Origin: Cyclaneusma minus
Taxonomy: Eukaryota; Ascomycota; Leotiomycetes; Marthamycetales; Marthamycetaceae
Assembly: GCA_037179335.1 (NCBI GenBank)
Contig: JAKZHN010000016.1
Span: 620,001-684,000 of the forward strand
DNA: 64,000 bases
Direction of reading: 5' to 3'
The notes under the pieces were generated by a model that ran no database searches, was not told the DNA's origin, and saw nothing but the letters and a program-made list of their open reading frames with translations. Below are positions 22,056 through 31,724 of this stretch, piece by piece (positions within the stretch are counted from its first letter, which is position 1; each line of letters opens with the position of its first letter). A program made the position numbers and the translations under genes.

Positions 22056-22756
22056 TGTAAAGGCTGGTCCCTCGTTGTTGCACTTGCTTAAGGTAACATT
22101 GCGTACGTCTCTTCCTTATAATTATCCTATCAGGCTAATGGCGGGCTTAGATGTGTACCTTGAGTAAAACAGGTACCTATCGATGTCCCAGGCTCCTCGG
22201 CGCCCCCAGTCTATGGGACGATGTTCACTGATTTCACATTGAAGTGATTCTTACCACCATCTCCGATTATTTCTCCCATTCATTCGGTTTTCTCTCGATC
22301 ACCCGGACTCCTTTCAATTTATCACTCGGGTTTCTTTCAGATACTTGGATTTCTCTGTCTCCACTCGCGAGGTTGGCGTGATAGTAGTATGTTAGTAACA
22401 GTGCGGTGCATGACCAAGTGATCCAAGAATGCGCGACTGCGGCACAGTTAACTGTTGGACTAACCAACAGCATCACCCGCAAACAGGAAATCTGGGCACC
22501 ACCGGTACCACAACTGGTGACGGAGTGTGCCTCGACGTGGGATGATGGCCCTCGAAATGGGGCAATTCAAGACTGCCAACTGGACCTCTTCCCGCTTCTC
22601 CCACCATCTCCTCCTCTCATCCTTTTACACGTTGGTGCCCACTTTCCGTCATTTGACATCTAAACCGACTCAACATCATTTCATCACCACTTTGCCTCAG
22701 AGTTAGCATAGCCGCTGGCTCATAGTCATTGTTATCATTCCCGTTCTGCCGCCGTC
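22056..22756. other. Intergenic with degenerate pyrimidine-rich repeats
   Basis: 701 bases. A segment at about 22280-22360 repeats a motif like TCACTCGGGTTTCTTTCAGA in degenerate form (TCACCCGGACTCCTTTCAAT, ATACTTGGATTTCTCTG), a short decayed minisatellite. The rest is the presumed promoter of the next gene. Confidence 0.35.
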
Positions 22757-23650
22757 ATGTGTTTCCTGAGAGGCAAGAACAAACGGAACCCCGTTACGTC
22801 CACATGTGATCCTCGCTACGGAGCGAGAGAAATCTCTCCTCCCATCTCTGGTGCCTATGCAACGCCTGAGCGTTCACCTCAGTTCAGAACTACCTCAGCG
22901 TCCGGACCTTCGTACACCATCAGTCGCTGTAAATACCATTCTACAGCTGAAGACTACGAGCTACAAGCCCGCCGCCCATCCGAGGCTGCTCCCAATATTA
23001 TTACCATCCCAGCCAACATCCCCACCCACCCGGCCTACATTCCGTCATATCACGAATCGCTCGTCCAGCAGTCTTTCAAAGCAGCCTTTCCAGCTGCAAA
23101 AAGCAGATCTCCTTCTTGGGGCTCCGTTCCAACAACAATCCATTCCGACAGCTCTGTTCACACCCATCGTTCCGATCATGCAGAAGGCTCAGCGCATTCC
23201 CGTGCCATAAGCCGCAGCAACACAGTCACACGCTCTCCTGGTCCGTTTGCTGCTTCTGCCAGCTCATCGCCTCCGCCTCAGGCATCCCAATCGGCACCCA
23301 ACACTGGATGTGGTCCTTTGTACAGTCCATACCAAGGAATGAACTCCGTCTACAGCGCACCGGCTGGCGGTGAGGGGTCGGCGAGTGCTAATAACCTGCA
23401 ATACCATGCTTCGAAGAAGCTAGGAGACGCAGAGACTAGGTGGGGAACTAAAATGCTGGGTCTGGGAAACCGGACAATGAGGGGAGGTGGAAGTGTGGAA
23501 TTCGGAAACAGCAGTTCAGGAGACGGTCCTGGTGGACGAGGAGCTCTGGAGAGATCTGTGAACACGGACTTGGCGAGAAAGGAAACCATAGTGGAGGATC
23601 AGAGTCCTGAGAGTGTGGCGAGTGTGGAGCTTTGGCCGGGAAGTATGTGA
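22757..23650 (+). CDS. Low-complexity Ser/Pro-rich protein, member of a convergent related pair (copy A)
   Basis: Single exon, 297 residues, ATG in fair context (GCCGTCATGTG). No domain I know. It is rich in Ser, Pro, Thr and Gly and probably disordered. Short ordered-looking anchors: a basic start MCFLRGKNKR, then DPRYGAREISPPISGAY (about residues 18-34), IPANIPTHPAYIPSYHES, and a C-terminal W (RWGTKMLGLG). The gene at 24341..25624 on the other strand has the same landmarks in the same order (DSRFGAPDISAPVIGG, VPTHQAYIKPLH, ERWQKVG). I infer the two are old duplicates arranged tail to tail. Function unknown. Confidence 0.55.
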   Translation: MCFLRGKNKRNPVTSTCDPRYGAREISPPISGAYATPERSPQFRTTSASGPSYTISRCKYHSTAEDYELQARRPSEAAPNIITIPANIPTHPAYIPSYHESLVQQSFKAAFPAAKSRSPSWGSVPTTIHSDSSVHTHRSDHAEGSAHSRAISRSNTVTRSPGPFAASASSSPPPQASQSAPNTGCGPLYSPYQGMNSVYSAPAGGEGSASANNLQYHASKKLGDAETRWGTKMLGLGNRTMRGGGSVEFGNSSSGDGPGGRGALERSVNTDLARKETIVEDQSPESVASVELWPGSM

Positions 23651-24340
23651 GTATTGCTTCCTCCTTTTCACTCTCCCGGTGGCTCCTGGTGGCACTGGGA
23701 CATCATCATGAATAGCAATCTCGTTTCTTGTTTCCGGCGGAGGACGATGTCTGGTGTTGGCGGCTACTTTAATCCCATATACCCTACGGCATTCGTTGGT
23801 TGCTCGACTTGACAGCGGTGGTTTGCTAAATGTTGTTTTCAACGGCTTCTTATGGCGTTTATTGATGGTTGTGGATTGCTTTGCCTTCATACCGAGCCTT
23901 TCTATATTAGACTTAAATAGTATCGGGGTTGAAGCATCTCGCTTCGGGTAAAGCTGTTTTCCATGACCTGCCGCCTATTTGATTTTGATTTTTGAATAAA
24001 GGCTGGGAAATACTGGGATGGAGACAAGAGGAGATATTGCCCCACTTCCAGCAGCTTGAAGCGATTTCAGAAATCCGAAGACGATTTGATACCCCCTGTG
24101 ATATTATTGTCAAGTGAGTGGAAATATTCGAAGTGATTGAGATTTGAGAATTGAGATGGAATATTCCAAATGCTTGCGAATATTATCACGGATCACCCAC
24201 TGATCCTAGACTGTATCCCGACTTTTCTCATGGCACCAGATATCCCAATGCAATAGAATCGACTTTATGCCACATACAGAGAAATGACACTAATGTTTTC
24301 ACCGTGAGATTGTAACTCCTCAGAGTAAATAATCTTCAGA
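23651..24340. other. AT-rich spacer between convergent related genes
   Basis: 690 AT-rich bases between the ends of two related convergent genes. No gene was recognised. Confidence 0.4.
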
Positions 24341-25624
24341 TCAAAACAGACTGATAGGACTCAATACAGCCTCAAATCCACCATGCGATCCCACTTTCTG
24401 CCACCTTTCCAGCGCCAACCTCATATCTCCCTGTGAATTACCATCTGCGTCATCGTGATCATCGTCTACTCCGATATACGGCTCCCTCAGACCGTTTCTT
24501 GGCTGCGCCTGCGCATTCTTTGATTCACTCCGCTGACGCCCGGCCTCAATGCCCACACCATGTGACTTTGAGGAAGGCACATAATACCGAGCATTTGCGT
24601 CCATGGTGGAGTTGCTTGGGTTTCTGGAAGCGCTCCAAGACCTTTGGGCAAGTGGGGGCGTGTCTTTGGGCGGTGGCGGGGGTTTGTAGTCGCTGGGTTT
24701 CGTATGCGGGGAAGTTGATGACATTGTTGCCCGTAGTGAATTAGTCCGTATGTGAGGCTGAGAGACGGCTAGTCTCGAGCTGGAACTCTGAATTGTAGTC
24801 TCGGACCTCAGTGGCGAGGCCAGCCGTTTTGATTGATTCGAAGAGACAGATGATGTCGTGTATGAGGTCATTGCTGTACTCGGACGTGCATTATGAGAGA
24901 ATGTTGATGAGGATTGGCTATAGCCGGAAACGGAATCGGTTCTTGTAGTTGCATTGCTAAAGGGTACATAGTCCGGAAACAAGGAGGACGATGCGGGAGA
25001 TATCGGGCGGCTGATGGTCTGCTTTTGGATTTTACCGGTCCCGGGAGACGACGGATTAGGTCGACGACGAGATGAACAGTCTCTGGACACAGTTGCCAAC
25101 GAGGAGAATTGCCCCGGTTCGGGAGAATTGGGAGAGTGCCTGATGGTAGCGTAGGGACTGAGATGGGGCGACAATTCAGCGGTTCGCGGGGGTGTGAGCA
25201 GGCCGGCGGATTTGGAGTGTTTGATGATATGTAGCGGTTTTATGTATGCTTGGTGAGTTGGCACATCTCGGTCAAGGCCTGGCGATGGCACTTGTCTTCG
25301 GGGCAGATCGTACGCCGGAATGGGAGTACTTGTTTCCTCTTCCAACTGTTTCTGAAATCTGAGAATTTCCACCTCCGTTCGGAGGGATGCCGGAGCTCTG
25401 GTAGCGGTATCCTGCCTCGCTCGGGCTTCGTGGCTGGGTGCCGATGTCTCGAATCGCGGCTTTGTAGAGGTCTGTGACATAGAAGTGTAAGACGTGTCCA
25501 TGATGCCACCGATCACAGGTGCCGAAATATCGGGGGCACCAAAACGAGAATCATAAGTTGTCGCTAGTGCTGCTTTTGCTGCGTCTGCTCTAGCGCGACG
25601 ACGACGAAGGAAGAGATAGGTCAT
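24341..25624 (-). CDS. Low-complexity Ser/Thr-rich protein, member of a convergent related pair (copy B)
   Basis: Single exon, 427 residues from an ATG at 25624. A short hydrophobic then Arg-rich start (MTYLFLRRRRAR) is followed by DSRFGAPDISAPVIGG and a long disordered Ser/Thr/Pro-rich body. VPTHQAYIKPLH (around residue 120) and a C-terminal LALERWQKVGSHGGFEAVL follow. These landmarks parallel the plus-strand gene at 22757..23650, which is 130 residues shorter. I do not recognise the family. The arrangement suggests an inverted (tail-to-tail) duplication followed by strong divergence of the low-complexity parts. Confidence 0.55.
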   Translation of the reverse strand: MTYLFLRRRRARADAAKAALATTYDSRFGAPDISAPVIGGIMDTSYTSMSQTSTKPRFETSAPSHEARARQDTATRAPASLRTEVEILRFQKQLEEETSTPIPAYDLPRRQVPSPGLDRDVPTHQAYIKPLHIIKHSKSAGLLTPPRTAELSPHLSPYATIRHSPNSPEPGQFSSLATVSRDCSSRRRPNPSSPGTGKIQKQTISRPISPASSSLFPDYVPFSNATTRTDSVSGYSQSSSTFSHNARPSTAMTSYTTSSVSSNQSKRLASPLRSETTIQSSSSRLAVSQPHIRTNSLRATMSSTSPHTKPSDYKPPPPPKDTPPLAQRSWSASRNPSNSTMDANARYYVPSSKSHGVGIEAGRQRSESKNAQAQPRNGLREPYIGVDDDHDDADGNSQGDMRLALERWQKVGSHGGFEAVLSPISLF

Positions 25625-26363
25625 TATGAGGAACGATCGAAACTAGTCTTAACATAAAAAGCTAGTAGCAGAAGTCGATGGGTGCGAAGTTGAAAGTCGA
25701 GGCTACATACGAGGAAAGACAGTAAAGGAAAGGCGGAGACGAGCTTGATATAAAACAGAAGCCAGAGACGAGTAGAAAACAACTCGAACCTTTACTCTCG
25801 GCCTTCTCGATCTGCTCAGGCCCGCAGCTTGGCCCTACCAAGTTCTAAAATCGGAACAGATATTGACGTCTCCATCGCGGCTAACATGGATGATGGCGTG
25901 GTGAAGCTCAGCAGATTGGAGGACAGTACAACGGCTTGCATGGCGATACTTGGCCAGAAGAAAGAAGGATGGGATGAGCGCCAAGGTCGAAACTGATTAT
26001 GCTGTGGTCGTTTCGAGGGCGCGTGGGAAGGAAGCGGGCAAGATATCGATATCAAGTGGCGGGAAGCCCGTATGATGATTGGCCGCAATTGACAACTTGT
26101 AAGCGCCGTCATCACCACAATTGGCTGCAGCCCCTTGTTCACACAGGAATCCATCATGCTTTGAGCCGCCTGGATTCGAGTGGAACCCAATCGTGAATAT
26201 GGACCTCTCCATTGGTCGAGCTGTCAATCGGACAGGCATCAGTAGTAATGCAATAAGATGGCTTCTATTCAAGGCTGCGCGCCTCTTCGGATCTCGCTGC
26301 CGAACCAGCCCTGTCGTTTTGTACATGTGGCACCAGTCGAGTATTGCCAATCATCGAGCCCAA
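25625..26363. other. Intergenic, two minus-strand genes
   Basis: 739 bases: the promoter and leader of copy B and the 3' region of the GT8 gene. Overlapping short ORFs on both strands lack any family resemblance. Confidence 0.35.
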
Positions 26364-27392
26364 TCACTGAGCCTCTCGGCTTGGGTTGGCCTGCCAGTTG
26401 CCGTGCAGCTCCTCTGCCTCCCCCCCATCTTTCACCTTCCGAGCAACGTTCTGCCCAACCAGTGCCAGTATATCAGACTGGTCTGCTGCTCGCCGGGCTC
26501 TTTCCCACTCTTCATACGCCTCCCACCACCATTTGTGTGTCTCTCCGTCTCGTCCCAGATATCCAGCTTTACCGTCGGTTCCAACTCGTCTGCTCCAAGG
26601 CTTGTCGACAATATAATGGAGATTTCTTACCTCTGAGTCTTGCCACATCTCAGGATGCCAGTATCGCATAGTCTTCAAGGCATTGTATTGGTAACCGACG
26701 CTGATCCACCTGCCCCGGAAGAACTCTGCCAGGAAATCTTGATCAGGAAACATGAAGGTCTTGATCAGGGGTGATGTATTCAAAAAGTCTAGCATGGCCT
26801 CCCACTGTTCACGAAAGGGTTGAAAAATGAACAGTCCACTGTTCAAGAGCGTGTGTGTTCTGGGACCCTTCCCCTCTGCTGGCACGGGACAAGGAGGACT
26901 CGCGGGAGTCAGGCCCGTGTAGGCGCAGTTTTCTTTCGTCCAGTCCTCGGGTGCCCAATCATCTTTGTCTAGATTGCAGACACATGCGTGGTTGGCAGCA
27001 ATCCAGTTCTCGCTCGGCAATTGGAGCTCGAACAGCTCATCCATGTTGCGTAATAGCAGCATATCGGCGTCCAAGAATACGAGGCGGTCGTACTCGTACA
27101 GCGAGAAGACTCGCAATTTGGTCCATGTGTCTTCGAAGCGCGAAGCTATCAGACTGGCCTTCTCTTCGGGCAGTAGAAGGTCGACTGGTCGCAGGATGAT
27201 GTTGGTAAGGGCGGCCTCTTGTCGTAGAGGCTGCAGACAGGACGTAGGAAGAGTCGGCGTGTAGAGGACAACGAGCGGGTAGACAGACTGGTGCTTGCGA
27301 AGGCTGTGTGCGAGCAGGACAGCTCCAGCCAGGTAGGACGTCCGCGTCAGCAGCGTAACCCAGGCGCGTTTGGGCGAGGCAGTCGAGGTCAT
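26364..27392 (-). CDS. GT8 glycosyltransferase (glycogenin/galactinol-synthase type)
   Basis: Single exon, 343 residues, starting at the ATG at 27392 (MTSTASPKRAW); the upstream extension begins with a non-ATG codon. GT8 features in order: AWVTLLTRTSYLAGAVLLAHSL (nucleotide-binding start), FEDTWTKLRVFSLYEYDR, the metal-binding DxD in RLVFLDADMLLLRN (about residues 105-118), NSGLFIFQP, FPDQDFLAEFF, and HYIVDKPW with the C-terminal His. It uses UDP-sugars. Fungal members are often described as glucose N-acetyltransferase-like or galactinol-synthase-like, and the exact donor cannot be read here. No membrane anchor, so probably cytosolic. Divergent to the derlin gene (354 bp). Confidence 0.85.
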   Translation of the reverse strand: MTSTASPKRAWVTLLTRTSYLAGAVLLAHSLRKHQSVYPLVVLYTPTLPTSCLQPLRQEAALTNIILRPVDLLLPEEKASLIASRFEDTWTKLRVFSLYEYDRLVFLDADMLLLRNMDELFELQLPSENWIAANHACVCNLDKDDWAPEDWTKENCAYTGLTPASPPCPVPAEGKGPRTHTLLNSGLFIFQPFREQWEAMLDFLNTSPLIKTFMFPDQDFLAEFFRGRWISVGYQYNALKTMRYWHPEMWQDSEVRNLHYIVDKPWSRRVGTDGKAGYLGRDGETHKWWWEAYEEWERARRAADQSDILALVGQNVARKVKDGGEAEELHGNWQANPSREAQ

Positions 27393-27746
27393 GGCGGCAT
27401 TTTCAAAGGGCCTTTGGCTGTGGATATTAGCATGGCGCAACACATTTTATATACCACTAGAATTCCGGAATCGCACTACGTCGTTCTAGTCAATGTGCTG
27501 TCGTCACAGCAGTGGTCGCTGGACGGTTGCGAACTTGCATTGATGTACTGCACGGATCGCATGTCCGGCCTCAGACATCCAGGCAGCCAAAAGGCCACAT
27601 TGAACTTACTAGGTACTTACACCTACCTATGTACATGTATGTCCATGCACGGACGTCTGGACTTCTTCCAAATTCCATCTATCGACTTTTTCCCTTCAAT
27701 CCTCCACCACCCCGCCAGGGAACTTCGCATCTTCCACTTGCCCACC
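27393..27746. promoter_or_regulatory. Divergent promoter region, GT8 / derlin
   Basis: 354 bases between opposing start codons, containing TAGGTACTTACACCTACCTA-type short inverted elements near 27610-27635. No specific operator was assigned. Confidence 0.35.
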
Positions 27747-28905
27747 ATGTCTGCTACGGAGGCTTTCTGGGCTGCTCCACCCGTGTCGAGGTAAGTCTGT
27801 CGCCAGCGACTTAATCTTCAGCCCGCTGATGCTGATGTAGTGCAGGACTCTGACCTTGGCCACCTTGGTGCTGTCTCTGCTTGTCCACGGCGGCCTGCTC
27901 GATGGCTACTATGTCATCTTTCACTCCGAGTTCCTGTTCAAGATCCCGCCCGAGATATGGCGCATCTTGTCGTCTTTCATGATCACAGGGCCCCAGATGC
28001 AGCTCATATTTGACACGTATTTCCGTAAGTGCTGTGTGCGAAGGAAGTCTTGCCTGCCAGCATGGCTAACGGGAACATACAGTCTGGACGTACAGCAGTA
28101 AGTTGGAGACTGGCTCGCCGAGATACACTCGACCGGGAGACTACTTCACCTACATTCTCTTTGTCTGCTCCGTCATATTGGTAAGTGAGCGTGTGCACCT
28201 CTCATATCTGCCCGCTCGCACTTTCCATGTGTCGAATCGGTTCCTGGTTTAGAGGAAGATTACCCTTGCACTTCAGGCGGACCCATCATTCGCAATCAAT
28301 CAATCAATCAATCGGGTCTGTCTGCGGTGTAGGCATGGTGGGAAGTTCCTATTGAGAAAACTCGTGCGCTTCTTCTACTGCACTCGGGTGGTTGTGGCTC
28401 CCTACATTTCCTCGAGGGTCAGAGGGTTGACAGATGAAAACAGGCTCTCAACATCGCAGTGACCGGCGGTCTAGTCTTCACGTCCGCACTCACCCTCGCT
28501 CTCGCCTACACTTGGGCTCAAGACAACCGTCATGCTCAAGCCAGCATCATCATATTCCCCATCCCGGCAGTCTACCTGCCCTACGCTATGCTTGCCATGA
28601 CGCTGGTGATGGGCTCTCCTCAGGCTGCTATGATTCAAGGGACCGGCCTCATTGCCGCCCATCTTTATGATTTCCTGACTCGCATTTATCCGGAATTTGG
28701 AGGTGGAAGGAACTTTCTGGAGACACCCACCCTCATCACCAGGATCTTTGAGAGATCGGCTCCAGCAGTAAATCATCGGGCGTATGGCACAGCTTTTGCA
28801 CCGGCTCAGCGACAGGCTGCCACTGCATCTGGTTCCAGTGGAGGAGGCGTCCTGCCTGAGAGCTGGAAGAGTCGGGGCACAGGACGCAGGCTGGGAGGAG
28901 ACTAG
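27747..28905 (+). CDS. Derlin family ERAD membrane protein
   Basis: Four exons, 27747..27790, 27846..28024, 28083..28180 and 28444..28905, about 260 residues. The order matches derlins: short N-terminus with PPVSR, first helix (LTLATLVLSLLVHGGLL), WRILSSFM, DTYFLWTYSSKLETGSPR, GDYFTYILFVCSVIL, SIIIFPIPAVYLPYAMLAM and HLYDFL. It ends in a Gly/Ser-rich, Arg-containing cytosolic tail. A GTAAGT inside exon 3 (28097) is not used because it encodes the conserved SSKLE. Role: retrotranslocation of misfolded proteins from the ER with the HRD1/CDC48 machinery. Intron 3 is unusually long (263 nt) and contains an ATCA tetranucleotide run. Yeast DER1 versus DFM1 identity is not decided. Confidence 0.9.
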
Positions 28906-29178
28906 ACAGAACGGCACAGGAGCTACGGAGTAACAGGACATCCAGAATTGCAAATCGACCAAGTAACAAAAAATGTATAAAATGCCAAAAACACAATCGA
29001 TATGCTTTGCTGCGAGTACATGATGAAGTTCGTGAACTACATGTGCCCGCGTCGCGTACCTCAAACGGGCATTGATGCAACTTGCAAGCACTTTAAGGGT
29101 GGGGCCGAACCCACGTCATAAAAAGTGCCCGAGAGCTGAAATCTGATACAGGTACATTGAACGAGCGCACCCTCAGAG

Positions 29179-30345
29179 ATGCTTCTACGTCGAGGCCAGC
29201 CGGCGAGCAGATGCTTCACCGGTCGAGGTGCATACCGAACGTATGCAAGCACCAACCGCCGGCTTCCTCTCGTGTACGATTTGCATGAGCCGCCAAACAA
29301 AGTCTCAGATCCCAAGCATGCGCCAATCGTGTTTATGCACGGCCTGTTCGGCTCCAAGAAGAACAACCGCAGCATCAGCAAGTAAGATAGCACTTGCTCT
29401 CCATGCTCGACGCAGCTAACCTCCAGCAGAGCTCTAGCTCGAGACCTGGGACGGTCGGTGTACGCTGTTGTAAGACGAGAGACTCATCCGTTAAAACCGA
29501 GGAAGTTGTTGTCTGACACCAGCTTCAGGATTTGAGGAACCATGGAGAGTCGCCGCACGATAGCCAACACGATTACATGGCCATGGCTGCAGACGTGGCC
29601 GGATTCATCGAACAGCACCAGCTCGAGAAGACGACCCTCATTGGACATTCAATGTGAGATCGAGGCTGCTTAGCTACCTAGAAAAGACGGCTAAATGTGT
29701 CCAGGGGCGCCAAAACTGCCATGACGCTTGCTCTTCGCTCTCCAGAGATGGTCCACGATATCATATCGGTGGACAACGCGCCCATCGACGCAGCACTCCT
29801 GAGCAACTTTGGTAAATATGTACAGGGAATGAAGAAAATCGACGAAGCAGGCGTGACGAAGCAAGCCGAGGCCGACAAGATCCTGGCGGATTACGAAGAG
29901 GTTGGGAATCCCGCCTGTTCTACCCGATATACAGAGGAGGATAGCTGACTGCCCAGAACAGGCTCTCCCGATCCGACAATTTCTTCTAGCCAATCTGCAT
30001 AAGCCCGCCGGATCGAACACGCAGAAGTTCCGCATACCTTTGTCAATCCTGGGTTCGGCGTTGGACAAGCTTGGTGACTTTCCCTTCAAGAACCCCGATG
30101 AGCGGCGATTTGAGAAGCCGGCGCTCTTCGTCAGGGGCACACAGAGCAAATATATCCCCGATGAGGCGTTGCCGGTAATAGGACGATTTTTCCCCCTGTT
30201 CGAGCTGGCGGACATAGACGCTGGACACTGGGTCATCTCAGAGCAACCGGAAGCCTTCAGAAGAGGTAAGTCTCATTTGGGACGTACGATGGGGTGTGCT
30301 AACTTCGTACCAGCCGTTGTGGACTTTCTGACGCCGAAAGACTAA
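29179..30345 (+). CDS. Mitochondrial alpha/beta hydrolase, ABHD11/IMO32-like
   Basis: Six exons, 29179..29381, 29430..29469, 29529..29653, 29705..29900, 29962..30265 and 30314..30345, about 299 residues. An Arg-rich start (MLLRRGQPASRCFTGRGAYR) looks like a mitochondrial presequence. Hydrolase marks: PIVFMHGLFGSKKNN (oxyanion region), DLRNHGESPHH, nucleophile elbow GHSMGAKTAM (split by an intron), IRQFLLANL, and the catalytic His in DIDAGHWV. Intron 4 has a weak donor (GTTGGG) but contains stops and restores frame. Intron 5 (48 nt) has no stop and would add 16 residues if retained. The family hydrolyses small esters or lipids in mitochondria; the substrate is not established here. Confidence 0.88.
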
Positions 30346-30403
30346 GTGAAGACCTTGCGTCTGGGGATCATGCAGCTTCCGAGGGAAAGGCGATTTCAGC
30401 TGT

Positions 30404-31185
30404 CTAACAAGAGCAAAGCGAATTTGCATCCAAGTCTCCTCCTACAGAGACTGTTCCCTTCGGACGGCGGGACAGAGACTCCATCAACTGCGGATTCTTG
30501 ACAATCTGATCAACGAGTTCCACAAAAGGTCTCCGGACATTCTCGCCCGTCTTTGCACTGACTTCGCAAAACTGCGACCCGTGCCGTCTTGCCAGAGCCT
30601 CCCCCTCTTCATATGTGACGACCCGCGAAGCCGACTTGTCGCATTTGCTGCCAACCTAGCAAAGCCATCAGTGCCCGCATAGTATATTCTGGGGTATTGG
30701 TCCAACTCACCAGGTAGGTGACGGCGCCAGGCATCGCATTCGACTCGGCCTCCTCATACCACCGGTCCATAGCCATGAAACTGTCCCTGTTCCCTGAAAT
30801 ATCGTAGACTAGAACAACGCCGTGCGCGCCGCGGTAATAGCTATTCGAGAGGGTCCGGAATCGTTCCTGACCTGCCGTGTCTAAGAGATTCAGTCTGTAG
30901 GCCGTTCCGCGCACCGAGAGCTTCTTGGACTGCGGGATCCGTCAGCATGGGAAGCATGGTGGCGTGCATCTTGAGCCTGGGGTACCTTGAAATCGACGCC
31001 GATGGTGGCTGTTGAGGATTCGGAATCGAACTGGTCATCGCAGTATCGTATGAGTACTACGCAGGCAAGGTCAGCGAAGAAATGACTTTGAAGTGTCTGC
31101 ATCCCAACGTACAGGCAGACTTGCCACTGCCTGAAGGTCCAATGATGAGGATTTTCAGGGTGGAGAGCGACTCGTCGGAGGCCAT
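30404..31185 (-). CDS. Rab18-like small GTPase with a variant G4 motif
   Basis: Four exons, 31185..31113, 31056..30986, 30929..30711 and 30655..30404, about 204 residues; the last exon was read directly from sequence. G1 is GPSGSGKSA, switch I has TIGVDFK, G3 is LLDTAGQERFRTLS, and G5 is EVSAKTG. The G4 motif reads GSKCD instead of the usual GNKxD (Asn to Ser), which could lower guanine specificity. The protein ends in CSC, a double-cysteine prenylation signal. YYRGAHGVVLVYDIS and the C-terminal ARRHGSQF...QLMES region are closest to Rab18. Role: vesicle, ER or lipid-droplet trafficking (family knowledge). It lies 58 bases from the hydrolase gene, converging on it. Confidence 0.88.
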
Positions 31186-31724
31186 GTTTCTGCGGGAGCC
31201 TCGGGGCAAAGCAATTTGATGGTTTCGGTAGGTACTTCTTACTCTCCTCCACTATTGAACGACTGGTGCAAAGTGTGAGGAGCAGGAGCATAGGCGGGTG
31301 ACGATGGTGTTTGAAGGACGTCAGGCGGTCGTCGGCTTATCGATTAGAGGGGGGCGCTAGATCAGAGACTGGGGACCATTTCACATTTCACAATAGAGTA
31401 CAAAGGGCAAAAGCGGCAGGCAAAATGACAACGCCGCAGGCTGGCTTGGGAGTCGTGTAATTGGGCGCATGTGGCTTTCTTGTTTTCTCCCTTTCTTCCA
31501 ACGGCCCTGCTGGCAAAGCCGTGTTGACCTTGGCCCACAGAAGATTCTCACAACTCCGGGCGCAGTACCAAACTTCACTCTTTGCACAGAAGACATCGTG
31601 CGTTCAAAGATTCAATTCCATTGGGCAGCCTTGCGAGGAATAGTGCGCCAGGTCATTACCTACGTTACAAGCCGATCTAGCCCACTCGTAGAGCATGTCC
31701 CTTCCGAACCCAGTGCCGCATCCT
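31186..31724. other. Intergenic
   Basis: 539 bases: the Rab gene promoter and the eS1 3' region, both on the minus strand. No gene was recognised. Confidence 0.4.

Noticed and set aside
28097..28180. A second donor GTAAGT inside derlin exon 3
   Set aside because: It encodes the conserved SSKLE of derlins, and using it would remove a transmembrane segment.
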